Notes: a model not told the origin generated them from the letters alone. A DNA stretch of 64,000 bases from Cervus elaphus (GCF_910594005.1 NC_057848.1:53895616-53959615); one strand, 5' to 3'; shown: positions 22,719 through 34,169, counted from the stretch's first letter. A program made the numbers and translations.

Positions 22719-23223
22719 TCACAATAGTTTATCTTTTTTTTTTTCATTTATTTTTATTAGTTGGAGGCTAATTACTTTACAGTATTGTAGTGGGTTTTGT
22801 CATACATTGACATGAATCATCCATGGAGTTACATGTATTCCCCATCCCGATCCCCCCTCCCACCTCCCTCTCTACCCGATCCCTCTGGGTCTTCCCAGTG
22901 CACCTGGCCCGAGCACTTGTCTCATGCATCCAACCTGGGCTGGTATTTGAATCAGTTCTAATGAGATGGATGAAACTGGAGCCCATTATACAGAGTGAAG
23001 TAAGCCAGAAAGATAAAGAACATTACAGCATACTAACACATATATATGGAATTTAGAAAGACGGTAATGATAACCCTATATCCAAAACAGAAAAAGAGAT
23101 ACAGATGTACAGAACAGACTTTTGGACTCTGTGGGAGAAGGCGAGGGTGGGATGTTTTGAGAGAACAGCATCGAAACATGTATATTATCTATGATGAAAG
23201 AGATCACAATAGTTTATCTTTTT
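22719..23223 (-). mobile_element. L1_BT-type 3' end with 5' inversion
   Basis: A short L1 insertion of about 465 bp. From the left, the 3' UTR is on the minus strand with poly(T) at 22733-22744 ('attagttggaggctaattac', 'catgaatcatccatggagtt', 'cttgtctcatgcatccaacc', to about 22944). The adjoining upstream piece is on the plus strand (22945-23203: 'atttgaatcagttctaatga', 'gagtgaagtaagccagaaag'). An exact 20-bp target-site duplication, tcacaatagtttatcttttt, lies at 22719-22738 and 23204-23223. Confidence 0.95.
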
Positions 23224-24659
23224 CTAGAATTTTATATAAGTGGAATTATATAGTAGACAGATCTTTGTGCCTGACTTCTTTTACTCAGCGTAATATTTTT
23301 TAGATTCACCCATGTTTTGTTTGTGTCAGTAGTTTCCTTTTTATTGCTGAGCAGTATTCTTTTGTATGGATATAACACAGATTATCTCATGTTGATTAGC
23401 TCATGTCATTTATCCTTTCACCTGCTTGTGGTTGTGTCAGGTTTTAGCTATAATGAATAAACCTATTATAAACATCACATGACAAGTGTTTGTGTGGACA
23501 TGTTTTCATTTCTCCTCGATAAATTCTTATGATGGGGTTACTGGGTCATATATACATGTTTAACTTTATAAAAATTGCCAATCTCTTTTGTAAAATAACT
23601 GTACCATTTTTCATTTCCACCAGCAGTATATGCAAAGTTCTGAGAGTTGTACCACATCCTCAAATCACTTGATGTTATCAGTTTTCTTTATTTTAGCCAG
23701 TGAATGGTAACTATTAAAAATTATGTTTTCTAATTAGTTTTGCTACTGTATAAGGTTGTTATTGACTTTTTAAAAAATATCTTCTATGCAGCAATACATG
23801 AACTCCCTTAATAGTTAAAATAATTTGTCTAAAAATTCTCTTTGGTTTTCTGTGTAACCAATTAAGTAGTCCAAATGACATTTTTCCATTCCAGCACTTA
23901 AATCTACTTCTTATTCTTTGTCTTATCGAATTGACAATGATCTCTCCAATGCAGTGTTTAATAATAATTTGGAGTACAGTTATCCTTATCTTGTTCATGG
24001 CACTGAAGAAAATGTTTCTAAAGCTTCTATATTAATCATAATGTTTACTGTAGGGTTTTTTGTAGAAATCATTGTCAGATTAAGCTTTTCTCTCTATTGT
24101 GATTTGTTTAGAGGTTTTTCTTTTCCTTAGAGAGTGGTTGAATTTCATTTAATTTTTTAAAACTATTGAGATGAGTACTTATTATTTTCTCTTTCATCAG
24201 CTTAAGTAGTGACTTGTAGTAATAGATATTCTAAGGTTAGACTATCCTTTAATTCCTGAAAACAAGCCCACTTGATTGTACTATATTATTTTTATAGACT
24301 TGTTGAGTTCAATTAACTAATATTTTAATTAGGACTTTTGAGAGCTTTATCAAAAGTGAGATTGACATATAATTTTTGATCTTTTAACAAGCTTGTCTGG
24401 TTTTGGTATTAACGTTTTACAAACATGAAATGGATTGGGTAGCTTTCCTCTTTTTCTATTCTCTGGAATATTTTATATGATGTAGAAATTGCCTGTTATG
24501 TGATGGCTTGATAAAACTTACCTATAAAAGAATATGGGATTGCGCTTTGGTGGCAGAGAGTTTGGATACTGACTGAATTTCTTTGTGTCTACTGATCTAC
24601 CCATGTTTTTAACTCATTCTTGAATAAAATTTTGTTAATTTGTATTTTTCTACAGAATT

Positions 24660-24876
24660 AAGAGCCAACTCATTGGAAAAGACCCTGATGCTGGGAAAGA
24701 TTGAAGGCAAAAGGAGAAGAGGGTGGCAGAGGATGAAATGGTTAGGTAACATCACTGACTCAATGAACCTGAATTTGAGCAAACTCCGGGAGATAGTGGA
24801 GGACAGAGGAGCCTGGAAGGCTGCAGTCTATGGGGTCCCAAAGAGTCAGACACAACATAGTGACTTAACAACGATA
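24660..24876 (+). mobile_element. BovB LINE 3' fragment
   Basis: About 217 bp of BovB C-terminal coding and 3' end (NSLEKTLMLGKIEGKRRRG... at 24670 on). Flanked by acagaatt at 24652-24659 and 24877-24884, consistent with a 5'-truncated insertion into the old L1. Confidence 0.93.
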
Positions 24877-24928
24877 ACAGAATTTCTTATCAAAGTTTTT
24901 ATATTCATTGGCATAAAATATTTCATGC

Positions 24929-25195
24929 TGCTGCTGCTGCTGCTAAGTCACTTCAGTCGTGTCCGACTCTGCAACCCCATAGACGGCAGCCCACCAGGCT
25001 CCTCTGTCCCCAGGATTCTCCAGGCAAGAATACTGGAGTGGCTTGCCATTTCCTTCTCCAATGCATGCATGCATGCTAAGTTGCTTCAGCCGTGTCTGAC
25101 TCTGTGCGACCCCATGAACAGCAGCGCACCAGACTCCTCTGTCCACGGGATTCTCTAGGCAAGAATACTGGAGTGGGTTGCCGTTTCTTTCTCCC
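24929..25195 (-). mobile_element. Bov-A2 dimeric SINE
   Basis: Two tandem Bov-A units in reverse: first from 'tgctgctgctgctgctaagt' to 'ttccttctccaatgcatgca', second from 'atgcatgctaagttgcttca' to 'ttgccgtttctttctccc'. The (CTG)n head and the linker are typical. An exact 14-bp duplication aaaatatttcatgc flanks it (24915-24928, 25196-25209). Confidence 0.96.
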
Positions 25196-26081
25196 AAAAT
25201 ATTTCATGCATACTCTTATTTTGAAATCTAAAATGTTTATTTAGTAATATCCTATTTTCATTGATCATAATGGTTATTCAGGTCTTGATTTCTTTTTTAT
25301 TTATTCAATCTTATCAGAATATTGTCTCTTTCATTAAGCTTTTCATCAGATTAGGTTTTGGCTTTATTAAGCGTTTTTATTTTTGTTTCTATTTCATTAA
25401 TTTCTGTTTTAATATTTCTTTCTTTCACTTTTTTCTGATTTGCTTCATGATTCTTTTCTAACTTATTTAGTTGAGTGTTTAACAAATTAATATTCAACTA
25501 TTTTGTTTCATATTGCATGCATCACATTTTCTTATATTACACTAGTTATACTCTACAATTTGATATGTCATTCAATAATAACTGTAATTTTAATTAAAAT
25601 TTTTCTTTATTCCATTTAGAAGGGTTTTTTGTCTAATGTATATGGGTCTTTGGGGGTATTTTTTTATTACTTTGTATTTTATTGCATTTTTATGAGAATG
25701 TTATGATATTGCTTATTTAAAAATTGAGACTTACTTTGATACTTGCCTTCTGCTCCAATTTTGTAAATGTTTCAAATGTGATTGAAAATAATGTGTGTCC
25801 TATATTTGGGGGGCCAAGACTTGTTATGTACATGTTTGTGTATTAACTCAAACTTCATAATTGTGTTATTTAATATTACATATTCTTCCATATCTGCTTT
25901 ATTAGTTTCTGAGAAGGGTGTGTTAAAATTTCCCTTCTAGTAATAAGAATCTGTCAAATTTTCTCTCGTTCTGTCAAATTGCTTCATCTTTCAGAGGCTT
26001 AGTTTCTCTGCGTGTAAAATGGAATGAGAAATTGTGTGTAGAACAATAAGTTCTGGGATTGTAGGCACTCAGTCTTCCAGA

Positions 26082-26388
26082 GGGCTTCCCTGATAGCTCA
26101 GCTGGTAAAGAATCTGCCTGCAATGCAGGAGACCCTGGTTTGATTCCTGGGTCTGGAAGATCTGCCGGAGAAGGGATAGGCTATCCACTCTAGTATTCTT
26201 GGGCTTCCCTTATAGCTCAGCTGGTAAAGAATCCACCTGCAATGTGGGAGACCTGGATTCGATCCCTGGGTTTTGAAGATCTGCTGGAGAAGGGTAAGGC
26301 TACCCACTCCAGTATTCTGGCCTAGAGAATTCTGGCCTAGGGCTGCAAAGAGTTGGACACGACTGAGTGACTTTTACTTTCACTTTCT
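26082..26388 (+). mobile_element. tandem Bov-tA (partial unit plus full unit)
   Basis: The first unit (26082-26200) stops after 'ctctagtattctt'; the second begins again at 26201 with 'gggcttcccttatagctcag' and runs to the tail 'ttggacacgactgagtgact'. The second unit also has a 13-bp internal repeat, attctggcctaga/attctggcctagg, near 26325. Confidence 0.93.
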
Positions 26389-27320
26389 TTCAATCATCCA
26401 GAAGTGCTTTGCTTGGTTGTTATTACTAATATACATAAAAATAATAAATCCAAGCCCTGTCTTTGCAATATGCTCTCAAGATACCTTGGTTTTGGAGGAT
26501 GAGGCACATTGTTTAGAATGAAGCCCAAACAAGGAGTAGTAAAATAAATCAAGTTGATGAGGTCATTATCACCTAGGCAAGGGCACTGAAAATTAGGACT
26601 CATCTCATTCATAAGGAAAAGCAGTTGCTTCTAGAATGTGCATCTCTTGGGAACTTTCTTCAAGTCACCAAAGAGACAATGGTGTCAGAGTGAAGTAAGA
26701 AATTATAGGACCAGACTTTAGCAACCTTGCTTCAGCTAAGCAGGGCTCCCGGGCATTGTAATCCCATGAAGTTGTTGAAAGAACACATGGCTACTGGCAA
26801 AATCTTTAAAGATTCTAGACATTGTCAAGGACCCCTTTCTTAAAATATGTTTCTAAGAAAGTTTTGGCGTTTTCTTATGAGAAGTGGTATTTTCTGAGGT
26901 ATCTGAACAAGAGGCTAAAGTAATTGTTGGGAAATCTCCTCTTCTCCTTCCTGGGTCTAGTTTTAGGAGAAAGCCCTAAGAGTAGACCAGAGGGTGCAGT
27001 GATCCCTCCACTCCCACCTGTACACTTTCTAAATGAATGGAATGACAGGACATTTCAGGATATTTTCTTTCCTTCTTTCCTCTTTTCTTCCTTCCCTCCC
27101 TCTCTTTCTTCCTTTTTTCATTCCTTATCTTTATTTATTTCTTCCCTCCGAGTCTAAGATGTGTTAAGCAAAGGCTCAATCTAAAGAAAATGTGTTGCTA
27201 CTGACTTAGTCTCCAGTGTTCTTCTCTCAGTGCCTTGATGCCACGTGTGTATAGCACAAATCTCAGATTTTAAAAGAAGTGATCACTCTAATGAAGGTTG
27301 GAAAGGTAGTTAAACATGAA
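26389..27320. other. no gene seen; pyrimidine tract
   Basis: Unique sequence. At 27064-27130 there is a strongly pyrimidine-biased stretch on the plus strand (TTCC/TCTT units), a simple repeat rather than coding sequence. Confidence 0.5.
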
Positions 27321-27324
27321 AGCT

Positions 27325-27780
27325 CTAAATTCAGACAGACTTGAGTTCAAAATTCTGACTCTATCCCATACTGGCTGTATATGTGTAATGAGCAAGCCAC
27401 AAATTCCCTGACACTCCAGATAAGAATCACACTGTTGAACTCTGGAATATATAACACCAAGATGAACTCTAATGTAACCTATGAATTTTGGGTAATTATG
27501 ATGTGTCAGTGTAGGCTCATCAGTAGAAACAAATATACAACTCTGGTGAGGAATATTGATAATGGGAGAGGCTATGTATATGTAGGGGCAGAAGATATAC
27601 TAAGCGGCTCTTTGTACCCTTTCTTGAATTTTGCTGTGTACCCAATATTGCTCTAAAAATACAAAGTCTTAACTTTTAAAATTTTAAGTCAGTTTGTTGT
27701 GATGATTAAATGCAATAATCTGAGGATTTATCATAGTGCCTGGCCTTTACTAGGCTTACAATAAATGCTAGCTCCCTATT
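27325..27780 (+). repeat. MIR interrupted by an L1M-type 3' end
   Basis: MIR head at 27325-27415 ('agacttgagttcaaaattct') and tail at 27690-27780 ('gtgatgattaaatgcaataa', 'catagtgcctggcc') surround about 265 bp with L1M 3'-end wording ('gatgtgtcagtgtaggctca', 'ttgataatgggagaggctat', 'aattttgctgtgtaccc'). Confidence 0.55.
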
Positions 27781-27829
27781 CCCTTCTTAATGTCATATCT
27801 AGTTAACTCTACCCCTGCTTTGAGCTCCA

Positions 27830-28870
27830 CACAAACCCTCTTCTGCTACAGGCACATACATACTTGTTCACCCAATGGGCACTTGTTTTACACAGCTTAC
27901 TATCACTGGAAAAGTAAAATACAGATGTGATCCATTTCCTGAAAGAGCTTTAATCTAGTTGGGAATACACCACACATCAAATCAATAGACAGCAATGTAT
28001 TTGCAAATGCTATGCTATAGTTCTGGGGAGGGAGGCTGGCAGAGGCATAAGAAAAGGTCTGGAAGTAAATACTGGATAGGAGGCAGACTATTGAAAAGGG
28101 AAAGGAGGAGTGAGTTAGTAACATACCTCTGGCTTTTCAGAGAGTTCAGAAGTAGACACAAATGCCTATGGCAAAGCCCGATAAAAAGTTCTTATTCTTC
28201 CTGTGAACAATATTTCATTAATGACAACTTTGCTCCAGGCACTGAGATGGTTATATAGCTATGAGACACCTTGGTCTTCCTCTACCAAGCATACAATCTA
28301 GTAGAGGAAACAAGATATGAGTGTAAGAAAAGTGGAATAGAATACGGTAAAATAGGATGCTTGCAGGTTGTAATTATTGGTTCTAAAGTTCCAAGGAAGG
28401 GGTGGACACTTTTTGTCAGTTCAGGAGGAAAGTCATGATTAGAAATAAGGGGAGGATATTCCACTGATGAAAAGTGAGGGTGCTGTGAATGAAACAAAGA
28501 GTAAGTGCAAAGGGACAGATGTGAAGTATGGGAAAGGGAAGAGGGCTTGTGAAAGATAAAGTTTGAGAGGTAATATCCTGATTGTGGAGGACCTATAAGT
28601 TAAAGTATTTGAAGCTTATTCTGAGGACAATGAAAAGCCATTGAAGAGGTTAAAGTAGAACAATATATACAGTCAGACTTCTGCTTAGAATAATCATAAG
28701 GCATCTGTATGGTAGATAAATAGGTCAGGGCAAGGCTGGAGTCCATGAGTTCAGTTAAGAGGCTACTGCAATAGTCCATGCAAACAATAAAATAGAGAAA
28801 AGTCTGCTCTATGACAGAGAAACTCCAAAAAAGGAAGGTGTCAGAAAAATAAGATCCCCCTCTAGATCTG
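27830..28870 (-). repeat. L2 LINE fragments
   Basis: Inverted L2 wording in two stretches, 27830-28170 and 28200-28870 ('tttcattaatgacaactttgctccaggcactgag', 28212-28245; 'ggaggctactgcaatagtcc'-like at 28760). Old, low identity. Confidence 0.5.
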
Positions 28871-29560
28871 GCTGCCTTTAAACTTGAAGCAACTACACTA
28901 GGTCACACTTTAGCCTTTGCCCAACCCTAACTTGACCACAAGCTTTGAGTCTGGAAGGAATTCCCCGATAGCTTCTTGTGACCAAGACCTCACATTTCTT
29001 GGTTGTCTGGCCAATCTGAGTAGTGTGGGCTATAGGCAGAAAACACAGTAAAGGCAGAGTAAATTTCTATGGAGGTCTTGGCTTCCGGAAAACTCGATTC
29101 TTACCACATTTGTAGGTAGCCACACACTCAAAGCCATCTTGGGTCAAATTAGGGAAACCAGAGCTCTATTTAGAACTTTCTCACTTATGGTAGTAAGGAA
29201 TTGCTTAGATGTTAGTAAGACCTACAGATAAGGTATATCAACCCTACCCAACCATCTCCCCATTTTGTCAATAACCTTTGCTTCTAAATGTGCCTTCTAC
29301 CCTATTCCAACCAAACCAACTTTTTATGCATCTAGATTCTTTTATCTCATTCTTTGATTCCCAGTTCCCTTCACTACTCATCCATTCCTACCACTTCTCA
29401 TTCTTCATAAATTTTATTTCAACCACCCGCCTCTTCCTAGAGGCTCTCTTAAGAACCCAAATCCATCCTGTTTCTTTTGCCTTGAGTCCCAGGCTCACAG
29501 TTTATATCCCTTTGTGGTTATTAATAGGCACTCCAGTAATCCAGGAGGTGATATAGCAGA
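28871..29560. other. no gene seen
   Basis: Unique sequence; the 92-codon frame at 29278-29556 has no recognisable domain. Confidence 0.4.
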
Positions 29561-29561
29561 A

Positions 29562-30015
29562 TGGGAAGAACATCAGCTTTTTGGACAAACAGACCTGGAT
29601 TCAAATCCTATATTCACCATTACTTAGCTGTGTGCTACCTTGAGTGAGTTACTTAATGCTTTTAGCTACAGTGTTCTCATCTGTGAGATGAGAATGAGCT
29701 TCCCAGGTGGCGCTAGTGGTAAAGAACTTGCCTGCCAGTGCAGGAGACATAAAAGATGTGGGTTCGATCCCTGAGTCGGGAAGATCCCCTGGAGACGGAA
29801 ATGGCAATCCACTCCAGTATTCCTGCCTGGAGAATTGCATGGACAGAAGAGCCTGGTGGGCTACAGCTCATAGGGTTGCAAGTCGGACAAGACTGAAGCA
29901 ACTGAGCACACAAACATTCTCATCTGTAAAATGGGAGCAATCTTTTAGGAAGAGGATTATGAGGTACCTGATTTGGCATTTATCACATAGAAAAAACTCA
30001 ATAAATGTCCATTTA
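29562..30015 (+). repeat. MIR SINE split by Bov-tA
   Basis: MIR head and core at 29562-29696 ('agcagaatgggaagaacatc', 'acctggattcaaatcctata', 'ttagctgtgtgctaccttga') and tail after 29915. The MIR word ttctcatctgt occurs on both sides as the target-site duplication of the inserted SINE. Confidence 0.8.
29697..29914 (+). mobile_element. Bov-tA SINE
   Basis: Forward copy with 'ccaggtggcgctagtgg' head at 29703. Flanked by an imperfect duplication of about 20 bp (ttctcatctgtgagatgaga / ttctcatctgtaaaatggga), slightly diverged. Confidence 0.95.
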
Positions 30016-30344
30016 AATGAAAAGTCAGTTACCTTTTGGGTGAGATCTTCTGTCTTCCTCTAAATAAATTGAAAGGTGCCAAAAGTTAGTGACCACAGAT
30101 TTCTCCATTGTTATCCCTCTCCACCCCTGCATCTGGTATAGGGCTCTGTACACAATGTGCTCGATTAATGTAATGACCAGATAAGACATGATACAAAGCC
30201 ACAGGTAAAGAAAAGGAGTGGGTCTTAGGGTAGTGAATCTATTACAAATTTGAGATACCAGATTTACCAGGAAGGGAAAAACTTCAGAAACATTTGACCC
30301 TGAAGGTTAATAGAGAGGGTGGCATCTTGCCTCATGCAGAAAGT
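30016..30344. other. no feature seen
   Basis: Unique sequence downstream of the intact receptor. Confidence 0.4.
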
Positions 30345-30575
30345 GTAATGCAATAGAAAGGGAGTTTCAAATGGTCCTGAATTGATACCTAGGTCCTGAA
30401 TCGAACCGCATTCTAGCTACATGACCTTGAGCAAATCACCAAACCATTCAGAACCCCAGTTTCCTCATCTCTAAAACTAATACAATAGTACTTGACTTCC
30501 AGGGTTGTGGAGAGGATTCAAGGCATAATCTATTTAAAATTCCTAGAATAATGCTTGAGACATGGTTGGTGGCCA
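30345..30575 (+). repeat. MIR SINE
   Basis: Forward MIR ('tctagctacatgaccttgag', 'ccccagtttcctcatctcta', 'gttgtggagaggattcaagg', 'aataatgcttgagaca'). It lies about 60 bp past the stop codon of the receptor, so it is probably in its 3' UTR in antisense. Confidence 0.8.
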
Positions 30576-30632
30576 AAAATATGTCACCTACCTCTCCTCC
30601 CCTTCTCTGTCCTTCCTTTACTGCATAGAGTA

Positions 30633-31595
30633 TCATGGAAATCTGGGTATGGGGTGCGAGAAGAATTGTGAGGTCTTCTTGAGAATGTTCTCAAGTGTTT
30701 CCTTCACATCTTTGTTCCTCAGACTATAGATCATGGGGTTAAGCATGGGGATGACCACTGTGTAGAATACAGAGACCAGCCTGCCCCTGCCTAGTAAGTA
30801 CTCAGAGGTTGGGCGCAAGTAAATGAACACAGTGGTTCCATAGTACAGGCTGACAGCAGTCAGGTGGGATGTACAAGTGGAGAAGGTCTTGTGTTTGCCC
30901 TGGGCTGAGGGGATTCTGATGATAGCCATAAAGACACGAGTGTAGGACACCAGGACGACTGTGAGGGACACTGACACATTAAAACCACCACAGGCAAAGA
31001 GGAGAAGCTGAGGGACCTGTGTGTCAGAGCAGGAGAGTTTTAAAAGGGGAGGGATATCACAGAAGTAATGAGTGATGACATGAGATTTACAGAAGCTGAG
31101 ATGAAAGGTTGAACTAGTGAGGAGCACTGTATTTGTCAGGCCCACTGCATAGCTGGCCATCACCAACTGCAAACAGAGCCTTGGAGACATGATTATGTGG
31201 TAGAGTAGAGGGCGGCAGATGGCTACATAGCGGTCATAGGCCATGGAGGCCAAGAGGAAGAACTCAGTGACAGCAAAGATCACGAAGCAAGCTGTCTGGA
31301 TCACACAACCAGAGAAGGAGATGGTTTGGCAACCAGAGAAAAACTCCATCAACATTTTGGGGACTGTGACTGAAGAATAACAGAAGTCAAGAAAGGACAG
31401 GTTGCTGAGGAAGAAATACATGGGAGTGTGGAGTCGGGAGCACGCCACAATGAAAGCGAAGATGCCCAGGTTTCCAACCACTGTGACTGTGTAGATGAGG
31501 AAGAAGAGGGCAAAGAGGATGGGCCGAAGCTGCGGGTCACTGGTGAGGCCCACGAAGAAGAATTCACTGAACTGACTGGCGTTGCCTGCTTCCAT
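30633..31595 (-). CDS. olfactory receptor, class II, intact
   Basis: Odorant receptor, a G-protein-coupled receptor signalling through Golf in olfactory cilia. 320 residues, the usual length. Visible features: N-glycosylation site N5-A-S; TM1 GN at 41-42; LHTPMYFFLSNLS at 55-67; MAYDRYVAIC at 118-127; conserved cysteines 97 and 179 (disulfide), with 169 and 189 in the second extracellular loop; SYTR at 217-220; KHKTFSTCTSHL at 234-245; PMLNPMIY at 283-290 in TM7. The open frame extends 42 codons further upstream, but a splice acceptor lies 15 bases before this ATG, and the extension has no receptor features, so I start at 31595. No disabling change seen. The wording suggests families 5/8/9; I do not assign a symbol. 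Ligand unknown. The only other receptor here is the pseudogene 22 kb away on the same strand. Confidence 0.96.
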   Translation of the reverse strand: MEAGNASQFSEFFFVGLTSDPQLRPILFALFFLIYTVTVVGNLGIFAFIVACSRLHTPMYFFLSNLSFLDFCYSSVTVPKMLMEFFSGCQTISFSGCVIQTACFVIFAVTEFFLLASMAYDRYVAICRPLLYHIIMSPRLCLQLVMASYAVGLTNTVLLTSSTFHLSFCKSHVITHYFCDIPPLLKLSCSDTQVPQLLLFACGGFNVSVSLTVVLVSYTRVFMAIIRIPSAQGKHKTFSTCTSHLTAVSLYYGTTVFIYLRPTSEYLLGRGRLVSVFYTVVIPMLNPMIYSLRNKDVKETLENILKKTSQFFSHPIPRFP

Positions 31596-31610
31596 TGAGC
31601 CACTGCAATT

Positions 31611-31635
31611 CTGCAGGAGAAATATACAGGATGAT
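31611..31635 (-). promoter_or_regulatory. splice acceptor before receptor coding exon
   Basis: On the minus strand the sequence reads TATATTTCTCCTGCAG followed by AATTGCAGTGGCTCA and the ATG. The pyrimidine tract plus CAG (plus positions 31611-31612) is a good acceptor and argues that the upstream in-frame codons are intronic. Confidence 0.75.
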
Positions 31636-31794
31636 AGTGAGACGCTACAGCTCAAATTCCTAGAGAGAGACCTGCAGGGTCTAGTCCAGCCAGGACATGT
31701 TGTGGGTATCAACTGTAACATTTATTTCATCCTGGCTCACCTATTTCTTGCTACACTCTAGCCTATTGTACACAGTGTTTAAAGACATGAGGAA

Positions 31795-31985
31795 GAAATA
31801 TGGAGTCAGAAGAGTTGATCTGAATCTCAGCTTTTGCCCCTCATTGTATCTGTGACCTTAGGCGAGTGTCTTAACTTCTCTGAGCCTTCTTTGTAAATGG
31901 GGATAAAATTCCCATCTTGTAAGACTGGTTGTAAGGACTAAAGGTGATGGTAGGTGTGTCTAAATTATCTAGCAAGGCATGGGAA
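31795..31985 (+). repeat. MIR SINE
   Basis: Forward MIR ('tatctgtgaccttaggcgag', 'ttctctgagccttctttgta', 'gttgtaaggactaaagg'). Confidence 0.75.
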
Positions 31986-32189
31986 GAAGAGCAGGTACAC
32001 AACGAATCTTAATTTCCTTTCCTCTTCTACATCCTTCTTTTTCCCAGCACCAAACCTGTTCTCAGCTAAAGTTTAGCCTGAGCATAAGGTTAAGGACACA
32101 AATCTTAGACATGGGAGGGACTCAACAAACTTACATTTTCAGTTGTATGTTTGATGGACTGCAGGGGATGAGTGGAGGAGGAATATAAA

Positions 32190-32440
32190 ACAATATAGTA
32201 TAGAGGTAAAAGGGCAATCTTTAGGATCAATGATAGGTTGGTTAGAATTCAATACTATGATTTGCTAGCTGTTTGATCTTGGACAATCTAGTAACCTGTC
32301 TGAGCTTCAGTTTCCTCATTTCTACATGAGAGTACCAAATTTTTCCTATTTCATTAATTTATTGTGAAGATAAAATAATTCATGCAAAGCATTTAACATA
32401 GTATGTGGTACATACTAAGCGTGTGATAACTTTTATAATA
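32190..32440 (+). repeat. MIR SINE
   Basis: Near-complete forward MIR from 'tatagtatagaggtaaaagg' through 'tttgctagctgtttgatctt', 'gagcttcagtttcctcattt' to 'gtggtacatactaagcgtg'. Confidence 0.85.
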
Positions 32441-32589
32441 ACTGGAAATCTCCTAGTTTGTTCAAACCACACAGAAGCCCCTTTGAGATTCTGCCACTTG
32501 CCTCTTTAAGAATCCCTCCCTAACTAAGCTCCTGCTGCTAATCATGGTGTTGTGATTCTCCAGTGTATTGAGGGACTGAAAGGGTGAGA

Positions 32590-32735
32590 ACCACTACTCT
32601 CATCTAACACTGTTTACAGGAGGGAGAAATTCAGAAATTGGGACATCAAAAGGGGAAGTAATTTGCCCAAAGTTGCCCCAGGATTTGATGGAAGTGCCAG
32701 AACTCGAACCCAGGTGTCCTGTCTACAGCGTTTCT
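32590..32735 (-). repeat. MIR SINE, reverse
   Basis: Inverted MIR wording: 'aagtaatttgcccaaagttg', 'gaagtgccagaactcgaacc', 'caggtgtcctgtc'. A short MER5-like scrap (gagaaccact) precedes it. Confidence 0.65.
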
Positions 32736-32959
32736 TCCATTTAGAGGAGGTAAAAGCCTCTGACCTCTCCCCTTCCAGAAACACAGAATCCATACCCTTA
32801 TCAGAACATGGAGCAGCTTAGAAATTACAAAGCTCAATTCTGCTTAGGGCCATTTCTATCCATTTTCTTAATCAGGATGATTGACAATGCCTGATTTTAC
32901 TTTATTTTAATACTGTTTTTCCTGTTAAGAGCTGAGACAGTGAAGGCCAAACTATAGCA

Positions 32960-33180
32960 CTGCACAGAGAATTTATATCATTGGGTTTAGAGCCAGAACA
33001 CCTGGGTTTGAGTTCTGATTCCATACTATTTTTCACTCTATAGCATTTGGTAAGTCCTTTCTTGGTTATAGTATCTCCACCTATAAAATGGGCATAATGA
33101 TATTTGCTCTTCTGATCTCACAAGATTCCTGCAAAGGTCCAATGAGAGTCTCTAGGAAAATGCTTTGCAAAGTATAAATA
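32960..33180 (+). repeat. MIR SINE
   Basis: Forward MIR: 'cctgggtttgagttctgatt', 'ctataaaatgggcataatga', 'aaaatgctttgcaaagta'. Confidence 0.75.
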
Positions 33181-33555
33181 TATTCAAGGCAAATATTCAG
33201 AAAGCACGCACTGGGATAGCCATGCCAATTTTTAAAAGTTCTTTGATGATTATTAAATTGTTGCTCTTGAGCCCCCTCGTTCCTGGGTGCTTGCTTGACA
33301 CCCGCCAGCTCACCTTGGCTTTTATGGCACTGACCTCCATGTTCTTGTCGGCTACAAGTCAGACCCTGGAAGAGAAAGAAAGATTAGCCTCCAGTAACCT
33401 GTACGGACATGCTTCATGCCCTTCTGCCTCTCTAAATCTGTGGCTTCCTGCTTTTGGCTGGTGTTCCATTAAAGTCACCATTATGGCCATCTTTGGGAAC
33501 TGAAATTTCCACAGTTCATAGTACTGGTTGTTACAATTTTAAATGTTATCCTGAA
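33181..33555. other. no gene seen
   Basis: Unique sequence. A 112-codon plus-strand frame spans 33165-33503 but begins inside the MIR and has no recognisable domain. Confidence 0.4.
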
Positions 33556-33559
33556 TATA

Positions 33560-33785
33560 TTAATAAATGCCATTAGTAAAGTACCTAATAAGTGCCGCAC
33601 ATTATTCTGGGAGGTTAACATAAATCATTTGATTTAACCTTCTTAACCACTTTGGCAAGTAACTGCTGTTGTTATCATTTTTACCTTACGAACTGGGCAA
33701 CCAAGACAGAGCATTTCAATGCTTTGCTCAAGATCTCATAGCTGTTAAGTGGCAGAATCTACATTCGAATATGGTTCTGCAGTAG
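33560..33785 (-). repeat. MIR SINE, reverse
   Basis: Inverted MIR: 'aataagtgccgcacattatt', 'gatttaaccttcttaaccac', 'gctcaagatctcatagctgt', 'taagtggcagaatctacatt'. Confidence 0.75.
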
Positions 33786-33812
33786 GCTATCCATGGTCCC
33801 TTTTCTAAATAT

Positions 33813-34020
33813 GTGTGCTTTGTCACTCAGTTGTGTCTGACTCTTTGTGACCTCATGGACTGTAGCCCACCAGGTCCCTCTGTCCATGGGATTTCCCAGG
33901 CAAGAATACTGGAGTGGGTTGACATTTCCTTCTCCAGGGGATCTTCCTGATCCAGGGATCGAACCTGGGTCTCCTGCGTGCGGGCAGATTCTTTACCATC
34001 TGGGCCATCAGGGAAGCCCC
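33813..34020 (-). mobile_element. Bov-tA SINE
   Basis: Inverted copy ending in 'gggccatcagggaagcccc'. The exact 11-bp duplication tttctaaatat lies at 33802-33812 and 34021-34031. Confidence 0.96.
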
Positions 34021-34169
34021 TTTCTAAATATAGAGTCATACAATTAGAGATTGTTAGTTTTTTCCAAGGGATTTACAAATCCATCCTTTCTTTGTTATCA
34101 TGCTAATCTTGAAAATAATCAAGGTGGTTTCTGTTAATTTTATAGATAATGAATTTAAGCCACAAAAAA

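Larger units (their letters stand above)
22515..26040 (-). repeat. second old L1 LINE, interrupted three times
   Basis: Starts with an inverted L1 3' UTR ('tattgaggtgtaatttgcaaacaataagatgcacc', 22537-22571; 'caagatgtagaacatttcca') and continues through ORF2 wording in reverse to about 26.04 kb. Younger insertions are an inverted-5' L1 at 22.74-23.20 kb, a BovB tail at 24.66-24.88 kb and a Bov-A2 at 24.93-25.20 kb. Confidence 0.65.

Noticed and set aside
24929..25195. Tandem direct repeats resembling a CRISPR-like array
   Set aside because: They are the two monomers of a Bov-A2 SINE with a target-site duplication; no regular spacers.
31596..31721. Longer N-terminus for the intact olfactory receptor
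   Set aside because: A strong splice acceptor lies between these codons and the family-standard ATG, and olfactory receptors lack such extensions.
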